Assembly (NCBI GenBank): GCA_030145715.1
Contig: JAIXHQ010000010.1
Location: 33,234-97,233 of the forward strand
DNA: 64,000 bases
Reading direction: 5' to 3'
Source of the DNA: Sphingopyxis sp.
GTDB lineage: Bacteria > Pseudomonadota > Alphaproteobacteria > Sphingomonadales > Sphingomonadaceae
Part shown: in pieces, positions 8,780 to 17,450 of the stretch
How positions within the stretch are numbered: position 1 is the first letter of the stretch
How the letters are laid out: each line of letters begins with the position of its first letter
Notes under the pieces: model-generated
Databases searched by the model: none
The model's input: only the letters and a program-made list of their open reading frames with translations
Told to the model about the DNA's origin: nothing
Translations under genes and position numbers: made by a program

Positions 8780-8980
8780 ATGTCGTCTCCAATATGCTGT
8801 CTGCCGAGGAATTTCGGCGGGTCCCGGGTCGCACCATATGGGCATGTGCCATATGCGACCGCCGCTTCACCGGGGTGCGGGGTCCATTGCGAAGGCGCGC
8901 GGTTAGACGGCGAGGGGCGCAAAGTCAAGCATCAAGCCCACCGCTCGACAGCGGCAAAAAAGCCGTTAAAGGCAGCCCGC

Positions 8981-9295
8981 ATGACGTCCGCCAAAATGCC
9001 CGACCAATGCGAAACGATGACCGAGGTACGCGCCGGGGTCGATCAGGTCGATCGCGAACTTGTCGCGCTGCTGGTCCGCCGCTTTGGCTATATGGATGCG
9101 GCGGCGCGCATCAAGCCCGACCGGTCGGCGGTGCGCGACGAGGTTCGCAAGACTCAAGTGCTCGACAATGTGGCGCGCGAAGCCGAAGCGTCGGGACTGG
9201 ACCCGGAGCGGTTGCGCGCGGTCTGGGATGTGCTGGTCGAACAATCGATCGCGCATGAAATGATCCGCTGGGACAATCTGCGCGCCAAGGACTGA
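8981..9295 (+). CDS. Chorismate mutase type II (AroQ/PchB-like)
   Basis: Small all-helical enzyme converting chorismate to prephenate for phenylalanine and tyrosine synthesis. The 104 residues contain VDQVDRELVALLVRRFGYM, IKPDRSAVRDEVRK and the C-terminal VWDVLVEQSIAHEM, matching the AroQ helix pattern with its active-site Arg, Lys and Glu residues. The start at 8981 follows a weak AAAGG; in-frame ATGs at 8996 and 9017 are possible. An isochorismate-pyruvate lyase role is less likely because no siderophore synthesis genes are near. Confidence 0.85.
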   Translation: MTSAKMPDQCETMTEVRAGVDQVDRELVALLVRRFGYMDAAARIKPDRSAVRDEVRKTQVLDNVAREAEASGLDPERLRAVWDVLVEQSIAHEMIRWDNLRAKD

Positions 9296-9303
9296 TCGCC
9301 GGC

Positions 9304-10029
9304 CTATCGGGACCGCGGCGTCCGGCCCAGCGATGTGATGATGCCGTGCATCATGCGGACGTCATTGTGCGACCAGCCGGTTTTCGTCAGCGCGGTGCGC
9401 AGCGTGCGCAGCGTCGCCTCTGTCCGTTCGGGCGGGACGAAATAGCCGCTCTTGTCGAGATCGCGCACGAAATGGCCGATCAGTTCCTCCAGTTCCGCAT
9501 GGGGCGCGGGCGGATCCAGCGGCACGGCGGGCGGGCTGGCCAGAGCGATGCCCTTTGACCATTCATAGGCAAGCAGGATCACCGCCTGCGCAAGGTTGAG
9601 TGACCCGAACTGGGGATTGATCGGCACGGTGACGATCTTGTGCGCCAGGGCGACATCGTCGCTGTCCAGGCCGGACCGTTCGGCCCCGAAAATATAGGCC
9701 GACCGGCCGGGGCTGGCATGGACCTCTGCTGCAGCGTCCTCAGGGGTCAGTACCGGCTTGACCACGCCGCGCTTGCGGACGGTGGTGGCATAGATGGTGG
9801 TGCAATCGGCCACCGCATCGGCAAGGCTGTCGAACAGGGTGGCGTCGGCAAGGACGATGTCGGCACCCGCCGATGCCGGCCCCGCATCGGGATTAGGCCA
9901 GCCGTCGCGCGGCGCGACGAGGCGCAGTTCGGTCAGCCCGAAATTGAGCATCGCGCGGGCGGCCTTGCCGATGTTTTCACCCAGTTGCGGCCGGACGAGA
10001 ACGATGACGGGCGGTGGGGCCGCGCTCAA
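9304..10029 (-). CDS. trmJ: tRNA/rRNA methyltransferase TrmJ-like (SpoU/TrmH family)
   Basis: SPOUT-fold 2'-O-methyltransferase, probably modifying nucleotide 32 of tRNAs. About 241 residues. Knot-fold motifs are [20 protein letters not shown] (motif 1), [13 protein letters not shown] (motif 2) and [20 protein letters not shown] (motif 3), followed by a C-terminal helical extension as in TrmJ. No ATG fits; I chose the TTG at 10029, which overlaps the nrdR stop as TTGA, because the first conserved residues follow directly. That overlap implies coupled translation with nrdR. Confidence 0.85.
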   Translation of the reverse strand: MSAAPPPVIVLVRPQLGENIGKAARAMLNFGLTELRLVAPRDGWPNPDAGPASAGADIVLADATLFDSLADAVADCTTIYATTVRKRGVVKPVLTPEDAAAEVHASPGRSAYIFGAERSGLDSDDVALAHKIVTVPINPQFGSLNLAQAVILLAYEWSKGIALASPPAVPLDPPAPHAELEELIGHFVRDLDKSGYFVPPERTEATLRTLRTALTKTGWSHNDVRMMHGIITSLGRTPRSR

Positions 10030-10490
10030 TTTTTGTGCGCCGCTTCGGTGACCGACGAGGCAAATTCCTCGAAATCCTTTGCCTCGGTAAATTCGCGATA
10101 GACGCTTGCGAAACGGATATAGGCGACGCTGTCGAAACCCTTGAGGGCTTCCATCACCATCCCGCCGATCTGTGCCGCCTTGACCTCGCTTTCGCCCGAG
10201 GTTTCGAGCTGGCGCTGAATGCCCGATACCAGTCGTTCGATGCGCGCACCGTCGATCGGCCGCTTGCGGCACGCGATCTGGACGCTGCGCATCAATTTCT
10301 CGCGGTCAAAGGGTTCCCGCCCGCCATCGGCCTTTAGCACCGAGACTTCGCGCAATTGGATGCGTTCAAAGGTCGTGAAGCGGGCGCCGCAATCCTCGCA
10401 CTGGCGGCGGCGGCGTATCGCGGCGCCGTCCTCGGTCGGACGGCTGTCCTTCACCTGGCTGTCTTCATGTCCGCAGTAGGGGCAGCGCAT
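10026..10490 (-). CDS. nrdR: Transcriptional repressor NrdR
   Basis: ATP/dATP-sensing repressor of ribonucleotide reductase genes. The 154 residues are the family length: an N-terminal zinc ribbon with CPYCGHED and [13 protein letters not shown], then an ATP-cone with [20 protein letters not shown]. It begins 3 bases after the small upstream membrane gene and its stop overlaps trmJ. The glyA-nrdR neighbourhood is common in alphaproteobacteria, linking one-carbon and deoxynucleotide supply. Confidence 0.97.
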   Translation of the reverse strand: MRCPYCGHEDSQVKDSRPTEDGAAIRRRRQCEDCGARFTTFERIQLREVSVLKADGGREPFDREKLMRSVQIACRKRPIDGARIERLVSGIQRQLETSGESEVKAAQIGGMVMEALKGFDSVAYIRFASVYREFTEAKDFEEFASSVTEAAHKN

Positions 10491-10493
10491 GGA

Positions 10494-10712
10494 TCAACGT
10501 TTCACCCGGCTGTAGAGCGCGATGGCGGCGCCCGCGAACAAACCGATGGGCCAACTGACGACCGGCAGGATCGCGCCCGCAACCGCGCCGACGACCCCGC
10601 CGGTCAGCACCGGGCGCGTGCTGGGATGATCCAGCCCCTGCTTGCCCATCGCCTTGACCTCTTCGATCGTCAGTTCGACCAGCGTCGGTTCCTCGGGGTT
10701 CTGGCGCGCCAT
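10494..10712 (-). CDS. Small membrane protein between glyA and nrdR
   Basis: A 72-residue protein of unknown function. The N-terminal half is charged (VELTIEEVKAMGKQG). The C-terminal half has two hydrophobic glycine-rich stretches, VLTGGVVGAVAGAILPVV and WPIGLFAGAAIALYS, likely a membrane hairpin. The ATG at 10712 lies 4 bases after the glyA stop, and its stop is 3 bases before nrdR, so it belongs to the operon. No catalytic motif is visible. Confidence 0.75.
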   Translation of the reverse strand: MARQNPEEPTLVELTIEEVKAMGKQGLDHPSTRPVLTGGVVGAVAGAILPVVSWPIGLFAGAAIALYSRVKR

Positions 10713-10716
10713 GCGC

Positions 10717-12024
10717 CTATCCCTGATAGATGGGGAAGCGTTCGCACAAGGCGCGAACGCGGCCACGGACATTCGCCTCGACATCGGCGTCGCCATGTTC
10801 GCCCTTGTCGCGCAGCGCCTCCAGCACGTCGGCGACCATATCGCCGATTTCCTCGAACTCCGCGATGCCGAAGCCGCGCGTCGTGCCGGCGGGCGATCCG
10901 ACGCGGATGCCGCTGGTCTTGATCGGCGGCAGTGGGTCAAAGGGGACGCCGTTCTTGTTACAGGTGATCGCGCTGCGTTCGAGCGCCTCGTCGGCATCGC
11001 GGCCGGTGATGCCAAGCGGACGCAGGTCGACGAGCGCGAGGTGCGTGTCGGTGCCGCCGGCGACGATGTCGGCGCCGCGTGCCTTCAGCCGCGCCGCCAG
11101 CGCCTGTGCATTGGCGATCGTGGCCTGGGCATAGGTTTTGAAATCGGGACGCAGGGCTTCGCCGAAGGCCACCGCCTTTGCCGCGATGACATGCATCAGC
11201 GGACCGCCCTGCAAACCGGGGAAGACCGCCGAATTGATCCGCTTGGCGATCGCTTCGTCATTGGTCAGCACCATGCCGCCGCGCGGACCGCGCAGCGTCT
11301 TGTGGGTCGTGGTCGTGACGACATGCGCGTGCTGGAGCGGCGAGGGGTGGACGCCGCCCGCGACCAGACCCGCGAAATGCGCCATATCGACCATCAGCAA
11401 CGCGCCGACGTCATCGGCGATCGCGCGGAAGCGAGCGAAATCGAGTGTGCGCGGATAGGCCGAGCCGCCCGCGATGATAAGGGTCGGACGATGTTCCTTC
11501 GCCAGCGCCTCGACCTGGTCGAAATCGACGAGATGGTCGTCGGCGCGGACGCCATATTGCACGGCATTATACCATTTGCCCGACATGGCAGGCGGCGCGC
11601 CGTGGGTCAGGTGCCCACCGGCGTCGAGGCTCATGCCCATGATCGTCGCGCCGGGTTTGGTCAGCGCGAGCATGACGGCGCCGTTTGCCTGAGCGCCCGA
11701 ATGCGGCTGAACATTGACATAGCCGCAGTCGAACAATTGCTTCGCACGATCGATCGCAAGCTGTTCGACCTCGTCCGACGGCGCACAGCCCTGATAATAG
11801 CGTCGACCGGGATAGCCCTCCGCATATTTATTGGTGAAGACGCTGCCCTGTGCCTCTAGCACCGCCTTTGACACGATGTTTTCCGACGCGATCAGTTCGA
11901 TCTGATATTGTTCGCGGTCGAGTTCATGTTTCATCGCCGCCGCGACGGCGGGATCGACGGTAGCAACGCCGTCAGTAAAATAGCCGGCCGACTTGATGGG
12001 CTTGTTGAGCGTGTCTGTGGTCAT
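10717..12024 (-). CDS. glyA: Serine hydroxymethyltransferase
   Basis: PLP enzyme interconverting serine and glycine while charging tetrahydrofolate with a one-carbon unit. The 435 residues include [33 protein letters not shown], the PLP-binding lysine in [13 protein letters not shown], and the folate-site block [12 protein letters not shown]. The start at 12024 overlaps the rpiB stop by 4 bases (ATGA), pointing to coupled translation. It heads the glyA-small ORF-nrdR-trmJ run. Confidence 0.98.
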   Translation of the reverse strand: MTTDTLNKPIKSAGYFTDGVATVDPAVAAAMKHELDREQYQIELIASENIVSKAVLEAQGSVFTNKYAEGYPGRRYYQGCAPSDEVEQLAIDRAKQLFDCGYVNVQPHSGAQANGAVMLALTKPGATIMGMSLDAGGHLTHGAPPAMSGKWYNAVQYGVRADDHLVDFDQVEALAKEHRPTLIIAGGSAYPRTLDFARFRAIADDVGALLMVDMAHFAGLVAGGVHPSPLQHAHVVTTTTHKTLRGPRGGMVLTNDEAIAKRINSAVFPGLQGGPLMHVIAAKAVAFGEALRPDFKTYAQATIANAQALAARLKARGADIVAGGTDTHLALVDLRPLGITGRDADEALERSAITCNKNGVPFDPLPPIKTSGIRVGSPAGTTRGFGIAEFEEIGDMVADVLEALRDKGEHGDADVEANVRGRVRALCERFPIYQG

Positions 12025-12473
12025 CGGCTGGTCTCCATTTGGGGCGGATTGGATAGTTTGTCGACGCGCGGGCCGTGGCGGCCACCGGCAAAATCGCCGA
12101 CGAGAAAGGATGTGACGCAGGCCTTGGCCATGTCCTCACCGATCAACCGCGCGCCCATCGCCAGCACATTGGCGTCATTATGTTCGCGCGACAGGGCGGC
12201 CGAATAAGGATCGCTGACCAGCGCGCAGCGCGCGGCGGGGTGGCGGTTGACCGCGATCGAAATGCCGATGCCCGATCCGCACAGGGCAATCCCGCGTTCG
12301 GCGCGGCCATCGGCGACCGCCTCTGCCAGCCTATAGCCATAATCGGGATAATCCACCCGGTCCGCCGTGTCGGGGCCAAGGTCGATCACGTCATGTCCCT
12401 GTTCGCGCAGCCAGTCGGCAAGCACGGTTTTCAGGTCATAGGCGGCATGATCGGAGGCAATGGCGATACGCAT
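12021..12473 (-). CDS. rpiB: Ribose 5-phosphate isomerase B
   Basis: Interconverts ribose 5-phosphate and ribulose 5-phosphate in the pentose phosphate pathway. A 150-residue RpiB/LacAB-fold protein: [15 protein letters not shown] at the start, the catalytic cysteine in [18 protein letters not shown], and [14 protein letters not shown] near the end. First gene of the minus-strand operon leading to glyA. A role in allose metabolism is possible for the family but not suggested by neighbours. Confidence 0.95.
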   Translation of the reverse strand: MRIAIASDHAAYDLKTVLADWLREQGHDVIDLGPDTADRVDYPDYGYRLAEAVADGRAERGIALCGSGIGISIAVNRHPAARCALVSDPYSAALSREHNDANVLAMGARLIGEDMAKACVTSFLVGDFAGGRHGPRVDKLSNPPQMETSR

Positions 12474-12585
12474 GATGCGGCTCCCGCAGGGCTGGAGGGA
12501 ATCGATGAGCGCGCTTTAGGCGAAGCCGCGCGGATTGGCCATAAGCGAGGTGGCAAATTTGTGACGCGCCCGATAAAGCGGCCCC

Positions 12586-12750
12586 ATGTCCGACACGATC
12601 ATCTCTATTCTTATGCTGACCGGCGTTCTGCTGACCGGCGGCGCCGTCTATGTCTCTCGCAAGGGCGACCGCCGCCGCGCGCTGTTGATGCTGATCGCCG
12701 CGCTGGTAATGTTCGCCAATGTCACCATCTGGCTGGTGCCGGTTAAATAA
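12586..12750 (+). CDS. Small two-helix membrane protein, 54 residues
   Basis: A short frame starting at ATG 12586 and ending TAA 12750, divergent from rpiB. It reads as two hydrophobic segments, ISILMLTGVLLTGGAVYV and LLMLIAALVMFANVTIWLV, around a basic turn (RKGDRRRA): a plausible helical hairpin with a cytoplasmic positive loop. Good codon use and a clean hydrophobic-charged-hydrophobic design support it as real. Function unknown. Confidence 0.65.
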   Translation: MSDTIISILMLTGVLLTGGAVYVSRKGDRRRALLMLIAALVMFANVTIWLVPVK

Positions 12751-12779
12751 CCCTCCCCATCGCGCCGCGACAGGGAGGG
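12751..12779. terminator. Stem-loop between convergent genes
   Basis: CCCTCCC (12751-12757) pairs with GGGAGGG (12773-12779). It starts right after the stop of the 54-residue protein and lies just before the hydrolase stop, so it could serve both strands. No U-tract. Confidence 0.4.
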
Positions 12780-12786
12780 GATGTCG

Positions 12787-13443
12787 TCAGCGGATCGGCG
12801 AATCCGGGGCCAGCCGCATGTCGAGATAATTGTCGAGCGACTTCATCAACTGATCGAGCTCATGCTCGAAAAAGTGGTTGGCGCGCGGGATTTCGTCGTG
12901 ATGGATGGTGATGCCCTTTTGCGTCCGCAGCTTGTCGACCAGCTTTTGCACCGCGCTGGGGGGCACGATTTCATCCTGGCCGCCCGCGACGATGATGCCC
13001 GACGAGGGGCAGGGGGCAAGGAAGCTGAAGTCATACATGTTCGCGGGCGGCGCGACCGACAGAAATCCGCGGATTTCGGGGCGGCGCATCAAAAGCTGCA
13101 TCCCGATCCACGCGCCAAAGCTGAAGCCCGCGACCCAGGTCGTCTGTGCCTCGGGGTGGATCGACTGCACCCAGTCGAGCGCCGACGCGGCATCGCTCAG
13201 TTCGCCGATGCCGTTGTCAAAAGTGCCCTGGCTGCGGCCGACGCCGCGAAAGTTGAAGCGCAGCACGGCGAAACCGCGCGCGACAAAGCTTTTATACATC
13301 GCCTGCGTGATGCGATCGTTCATCGTGCCGCCGCCCTGCGGATGCGGGTGCAGGATCAGCGCCAGCGGCGCACGCGGGCGCGGCGGGGGCGAAAAGCGGC
13401 CCTCGATACGGCCCTCTGGGCCGGGGAAAATCACGTCGGGCAT
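12787..13443 (-). CDS. Alpha/beta hydrolase, dienelactone-hydrolase-like
   Basis: Soluble 218-residue serine hydrolase of unknown substrate. LALILHPHPQGGGTMNDR forms the oxyanion region, the nucleophile serine is in VAGFSFGAWIGMQ, the acid in GGQDEIVPPS and the histidine in RANHFFEHELDQL. The FRGVGRSQGTFDNGIGE block is typical of a conserved proteobacterial subgroup (COG2945). Start at 13443, after a purine-rich stretch. It is divergent from the cysteine desulfurase, with a Fur-like box between them. Confidence 0.88.
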   Translation of the reverse strand: MPDVIFPGPEGRIEGRFSPPPRPRAPLALILHPHPQGGGTMNDRITQAMYKSFVARGFAVLRFNFRGVGRSQGTFDNGIGELSDAASALDWVQSIHPEAQTTWVAGFSFGAWIGMQLLMRRPEIRGFLSVAPPANMYDFSFLAPCPSSGIIVAGGQDEIVPPSAVQKLVDKLRTQKGITIHHDEIPRANHFFEHELDQLMKSLDNYLDMRLAPDSPIR

Positions 13444-13547
13444 GGAAACACCTCTTGTCTTTTGTGGCTGACCGCCGAATCGCCGGACTGGCAGGGTGAC
13501 GGAGCGAAGCGGCGCCTATAGAGAAAATAGATAGTTTATTGCAACTT

Positions 13548-13567
13548 TTGCGAATCGTTCTCAATAA
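13548..13567. promoter_or_regulatory. Fur-like box between hydrolase and cysteine desulfurase
   Basis: On the minus strand, TTGAGAA and TTCGCAA form a 7-3-7 inverted repeat with one mismatch. The right half GATTCGCA matches the Fur-like site before the siderophore receptor at 55999-56017. It lies 88 bases before the desulfurase start, so iron control of the Fe-S genes is plausible. Confidence 0.5.
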
Positions 13568-13654
13568 GGCCATGGTCGGCGCTCCGGCCCCCTTTGGGTC
13601 TTCCACGTCGTTCGCCGTCGCGACCTGCTCGACATGCGCGGGTTTAAGGGGCAC

Positions 13655-14755
13655 ATGCCGCGCATGATCTATCTCGACTATCAGGCGACGACGCCGCTGG
13701 CCCCGGAAGCGCGCGCGGCGATGCTGCGCTGGCTGGATGCGCCGGGCGAGGGTGATGGCTTTGCGAACCCGTCGAGCACGCACAAGGCGGGCCGTGCCGC
13801 CGCCGCCGCGGTCGAGGTCGCGCGCGATCAGGTCGGGGCGCTGTTGCCGCCGGGCGGGCGCGTCTTTTTCACATCGGGCGCGACCGAGGCGCTGAACTGG
13901 GCGCTGCTGCGCGGGGCAGAGGTCATGCCCGGCGGGGTCGCGGGGCTCAGCATCGAACATGCCGCATCGCTCCAGTGCCTCGAACGCTTGGGCGCCGCCA
14001 TCCTGCCCGTCGACGCGGCGGGACTGGCCCTGCCGCCCGACGACGCGCGGATTCCCGATAGGGGCATCGTCGCGATGATGCTGGTGAACAATGAGGTCGG
14101 GACGATCCAGCCGGTCGCCGATTTCGCCGCCGCCGCCCATGCGAGGGGCAGCCTTCTGCTCTGTGACGCGGTGCAGGGATATGGCCGTGTCGCAATTCCC
14201 GACGGCGCCGACCTGATCGCGCTGTCGGCGCACAAGATCCACGGACCGAAAGGGATTGGCGCTTTGTGGGTGCGGGACGGCGTGGACCTGCCGCCGCTGA
14301 TGTTCGGCGGCGCGCAGGAACAGGGGATGCGTTCGGGCACCGTTTCGCCAGCCTTGTGCGCCGGTTTCGGTGCCGCCGCCGCGCTCGCGGCCGAGCGGTT
14401 CGATGCCGACGCGGCGCATGTCGAGCGCCTCTGGTCGATGGCGCGCGATATGCTCCCCCAATGGACGATCAACGGCGATGCCGGGCGGCGCTATCATGGC
14501 AATCTGAATATCCGGCGCGAGGGGGTGAACGGCCTGCGCCTGATGTCCGATGCGCGCAATGTCGCCTTTTCGCTGGGCAGCGCGTGCGGCAGCGGGTCGG
14601 GCAAGGTCAGCCATGTGCTGCGCGCAATGGGCATGGCCGAAGCCGAAGCCCGCGCGTCGATCCGCCTTGGCTGGGGCCGCTACACCAGCGAACAGGATCT
14701 GCGCGACGGGCTGACCGCCATCACGGATGCCGCGCGTTTGCAGGGGGTGGGTTGA
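13655..14755 (+). CDS. Cysteine desulfurase (NifS/IscS family)
   Basis: PLP enzyme that takes sulfur from cysteine for Fe-S cluster or thio-modification pathways. About 366 residues: IYLDYQATTPLAPEARAAM at the N-terminus, the histidine block SIEHAASLQCLE, the PLP lysine in LSAHKIHGPKGIGALW, and the persulfide cysteine loop GSACGSGSGKVSHVL. Starts at 13655 and 13664 are both possible; AAGGGG at 13646-13651 favours neither strongly. It overlaps the ferredoxin start by one base, so the two are cotranslated. Confidence 0.9.
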   Translation: MPRMIYLDYQATTPLAPEARAAMLRWLDAPGEGDGFANPSSTHKAGRAAAAAVEVARDQVGALLPPGGRVFFTSGATEALNWALLRGAEVMPGGVAGLSIEHAASLQCLERLGAAILPVDAAGLALPPDDARIPDRGIVAMMLVNNEVGTIQPVADFAAAAHARGSLLLCDAVQGYGRVAIPDGADLIALSAHKIHGPKGIGALWVRDGVDLPPLMFGGAQEQGMRSGTVSPALCAGFGAAAALAAERFDADAAHVERLWSMARDMLPQWTINGDAGRRYHGNLNIRREGVNGLRLMSDARNVAFSLGSACGSGSGKVSHVLRAMGMAEAEARASIRLGWGRYTSEQDLRDGLTAITDAARLQGVG

Positions 14756-15090
14756 TGCGGGTCATATTCATTCACGCTGATGGCAAGGAGCGGACGGAGG
14801 CAGAAGCCGAACCCGGATCGATCCTGCTCGACGTGGCGCAGGCGCATATGATGCCGCTCGAAGGAACATGCGAAGGCCAGATGGCCTGTTCGACCTGTCA
14901 TGTCATCATTGCCAAGGAGGATTTCGGCCGTCTGCCCGATGCCAGCGAGATGGAAGAGGACATGCTTGACCTTGCCGCCGGGGTGCGCCGCACCAGCCGC
15001 CTTGCGTGCCAGATATTGCTGACCGAAGAGCTTGACGGATTGACCGTCCATATCCCGTCGGAGAGCCGCAACATGCAAGGGCCGCGCTGA
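14755..15090 (+). CDS. [2Fe-2S] ferredoxin, adrenodoxin type
   Basis: Electron carrier of 111 residues. The cluster ligands are in CEGQMACSTCHVII (C-x5-C-x2-C) and a fourth cysteine in SRLACQILLTEE, the adrenodoxin/Isc Fdx arrangement. The ATG at 14755 is fused to the desulfurase stop (TGATG). Coupling to the desulfurase suggests a role in Fe-S cluster assembly, though a cytochrome P450 or oxygenase partner role is possible. Confidence 0.93.
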   Translation: MRVIFIHADGKERTEAEAEPGSILLDVAQAHMMPLEGTCEGQMACSTCHVIIAKEDFGRLPDASEMEEDMLDLAAGVRRTSRLACQILLTEELDGLTVHIPSESRNMQGPR

Positions 15091-15140
15091 CGGCCGACGG
15101 CGCCCTTGCATTTCATGCCCGGCGCCGCCATATGCGCCGC

Positions 15141-15229
15141 GGAAGTCGGGCGGACGTGGTCTTCGCCAACCCGGTCAGGTCCGGAAGGAAGCAGCCGCAA
15201 CGAATTCGCCGCGGGTCGTTCCGGCTTCC
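15141..15229 (+). ncRNA. ffs: Small signal recognition particle RNA (4.5S)
   Basis: The conserved apical domain GGTCAGGTCCGGAAGGAAGC lies at 15173-15192, containing the GGAA tetraloop and the asymmetric Ffh-binding loop. The flanking arms GGAAGTCGG (15141-15149) and CCGGCTTCC (15221-15229) pair over nine positions, giving a single long hairpin. Position directly before dnaX is a frequent bacterial arrangement. Ends are estimated from pairing. Confidence 0.9.
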
Positions 15230-15278
15230 ACCCATTTCCCCCTTCGACAAGATCGCACGGCGCCCCTAAGACGGGCGC

Positions 15279-16994
15279 ATGAGCGATTCCGCCGACGACG
15301 ACACACCGATGCTGGGAATGGATATGCCCGCGGCAACGCCCGCGGCAGCGCCCGCGGCGTCCGCCGCATCCAGCGGTCCATATCGCGTCCTCGCGCGCAA
15401 ATATCGCCCGCAAACCTTTGCCGAACTGATCGGCCAGGATGCGATGGTCCGCACGCTGGGCAACGCGATTGCGCGCGACCGGCTGGCCCATGCGTTTCTG
15501 ATGACGGGGGTGCGCGGGGTCGGCAAGACATCGACGGCGCGCCTGATCGCCAAGGCGCTGAACTGCATCGGCCCCAACGGGGAAGGCGGACCGACGATCG
15601 ACCCTTGCGGCATTTGTGAGCCGTGCCGCGCGATCACCGAGGGGCGCCATATCGATGTGATCGAGATGGACGCCGCATCGAACACCGGCGTCGACGATGT
15701 GCGCGAGATTATCGAGGCGGTGCGCTATGCCGCCGTATCGGCGCGGTACAAGATCTATATCATCGACGAAGTGCATATGTTGTCGCGCAATGCGTTCAAC
15801 GCGCTGCTGAAAACACTTGAAGAACCGCCGCCGCACGTCAAATTCCTGTTCGCGACGACCGAAGTCAACAAGGTTCCGGTGACGGTGCTGTCGCGTTGCC
15901 AGCGTTTCGACCTGCGCCGCATTACCCCCGACATGCTGTTCGCCCATTTCAGCGCGATCCTGCAAAAAGAAGGGGTGGAGGCAGAGGCGCCTGCGATCTG
16001 GCTGATCGCCAATGCCGCCGAAGGGTCGGTTCGCGACGGCCTGTCGATATTGGACCAGGCGATCGCCCATGCCGACCTGGATGGCGGCGGGATGATCGGC
16101 GCGCCGCAGGTTCGCGTCATGCTGGGCCTGTCCGACCGGTCGGCGATCGGCCAGTTGATGGCCGCGATTCTGGACGGCGATGCCGGCGGCGCGATCGACC
16201 TGGCGCGGGCGCAATATGCGCTGGGCATCGAACCCGTCGCGATGGTGCGCGGCCTGATGGACCTCACCCATGCCGTGACGCTGGCCAAGGTTGCCCGCCA
16301 CGACGACCCTGCGCTGGCCGAAGCGGACCGCGAACGCATCAGCGAATGGGCGCAAAAGCTGGGCTTCGCGCCGCTCAACCGGCTGTGGCAATTGCTGCTG
16401 AAGGGCCATGACGAGGTGCTGCGCGCGAACAATCCGCTCGAACATCTGGAAATGCTGTTGCTGCGCGTGATCTATGCGGCGTCGATGCCCGATCCCGGCG
16501 AACTGGCGAAGCTGCTCGAACGGGGTGGAACTGCGGCGCTGTCGCTTGCCGTGCCCGCCGCGCCCGCGGGACAGGAAAGCATGGCGGCGGAACCCGTCGC
16601 GCCGACCGACGTCCCGGCGACGGCGTTGACGATCCGCCAGATTTTGCAGCTTTTGGAAGAATTGAAGAAATCGCAGCTCGCGCGCCTGGTCCATGACGAG
16701 GTGCGGGTGATCGAACTCGATCCGGGCGTGCTCGTCTTTGAACCCAATGCGGCGCTCGCAGGCGATTTTGCGCGGCAACTCGCCGAAACGCTGCGCGAAC
16801 ATACGAAAAGCCATTGGCAGGTTCGCGCGGGCGAGGGCAAGGCGCGCCCCAGCCTGAAGGATATTGAAGAGGCGAAGGGCGCCGACAATGACGCGCGGAT
16901 TCGCGAATTACCCGTGGTGAAGGCCGCTCTGGCCGCTTTTCCCGACGCGAAACTTGAACCGTCCGACGATAATCGCCATAGGTCCAACCCATGA
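15279..16994 (+). CDS. dnaX: DNA polymerase III subunits gamma and tau
   Basis: Clamp-loader ATPase of the replicative polymerase, 571 residues. After a 25-residue Ala/Pro-rich leader come KYRPQTFAELIGQD, Walker A GVRGVGKTSTARLIA, the zinc cysteines in CGICEPCRAI, Walker B IIDEVHMLS and sensor FLFATTEVNKVP. The C-terminal 200 residues are the oligomerisation and tau-specific parts. Start ATG at 15279, 50 bases after the SRP RNA. Its stop overlaps ybaB (ATGA). No frameshift signal for a separate gamma was looked for successfully. Confidence 0.97.
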   Translation: MSDSADDDTPMLGMDMPAATPAAAPAASAASSGPYRVLARKYRPQTFAELIGQDAMVRTLGNAIARDRLAHAFLMTGVRGVGKTSTARLIAKALNCIGPNGEGGPTIDPCGICEPCRAITEGRHIDVIEMDAASNTGVDDVREIIEAVRYAAVSARYKIYIIDEVHMLSRNAFNALLKTLEEPPPHVKFLFATTEVNKVPVTVLSRCQRFDLRRITPDMLFAHFSAILQKEGVEAEAPAIWLIANAAEGSVRDGLSILDQAIAHADLDGGGMIGAPQVRVMLGLSDRSAIGQLMAAILDGDAGGAIDLARAQYALGIEPVAMVRGLMDLTHAVTLAKVARHDDPALAEADRERISEWAQKLGFAPLNRLWQLLLKGHDEVLRANNPLEHLEMLLLRVIYAASMPDPGELAKLLERGGTAALSLAVPAAPAGQESMAAEPVAPTDVPATALTIRQILQLLEELKKSQLARLVHDEVRVIELDPGVLVFEPNAALAGDFARQLAETLREHTKSHWQVRAGEGKARPSLKDIEEAKGADNDARIRELPVVKAALAAFPDAKLEPSDDNRHRSNP

Positions 16995-17326
16995 AATCGA
17001 TCGAAGAAATGATGAAGGCGGCGCAGGAAGCCGCCGCCACCGTGCAGGCGCAGATGCAGGAGGCGCAGGCAAAGCTCGACAGTGTCGAGGTCGAGGGCGT
17101 TTCCGGCGGCGGCCTGGTGAAAATCATCGCCACGGCCAAAGGCCGGATCAAGGCGATCCGCATCGACGACAGCCTGATAGTCCCGTCCGACAAGCAGATG
17201 CTGGAGGATCTGCTCGCCGCCGCATTCAACGATGCGCGGGAAAAGGCCGATGCGGCGAGCAATGAAGAAATGGGCAAGATGACCAGCGGCCTGCCGCTTC
17301 CGCCGGGTTTCAAGCTGCCCTTTTGA
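16991..17326 (+). CDS. ybaB: Nucleoid-associated protein, YbaB/EbfC family
   Basis: Small DNA-binding dimer of 111 residues. A long N-terminal helix (MMKAAQEAAATVQAQMQEAQ) is followed by VEVEGVSGGGLVKIIATAKG and a C-terminal helix. The glycine-rich GGGLVKI strand is the family signature. Starts within the dnaX stop, the classic dnaX-ybaB pair. recR, often third in this operon, is absent here; lon follows after 124 bases. Confidence 0.95.
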   Translation: MKSIEEMMKAAQEAAATVQAQMQEAQAKLDSVEVEGVSGGGLVKIIATAKGRIKAIRIDDSLIVPSDKQMLEDLLAAAFNDAREKADAASNEEMGKMTSGLPLPPGFKLPF

Positions 17327-17450
17327 GCCAGCCCGGCGCGCGCTGTTCACCGCAGCGACATTGAATGCGTGCCAAGTTACGCCATATTAGCGATGAACAC
17401 CCTATAGGAAGGGCGGTGCGTCCGGTCGTGGCGCCCGCCCAGGAGCCGTA

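Noticed and set aside
8015..8980. Long plus-strand extension ahead of the chorismate mutase
   Set aside because: It runs through the antisense of rpsD; conserved residues begin only after 8981.
10494..11015. Upstream extension of the small membrane protein into glyA
   Set aside because: The extension is antisense-like Arg/Ser-rich sequence inside glyA; the ATG at 10712 fits the 4-base gap after the glyA stop.
14898..16814. 638-codon open frame antisense to the ferredoxin and dnaX
   Set aside because: Arg/His/Gln-rich product without any family motif; it is a GC-skew shadow of dnaX, whose motifs are complete.
15279..16994. Programmed frameshift producing a separate gamma subunit from dnaX
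   Set aside because: I saw no A-rich slippery run with a following hairpin, so only the full-length frame is called.
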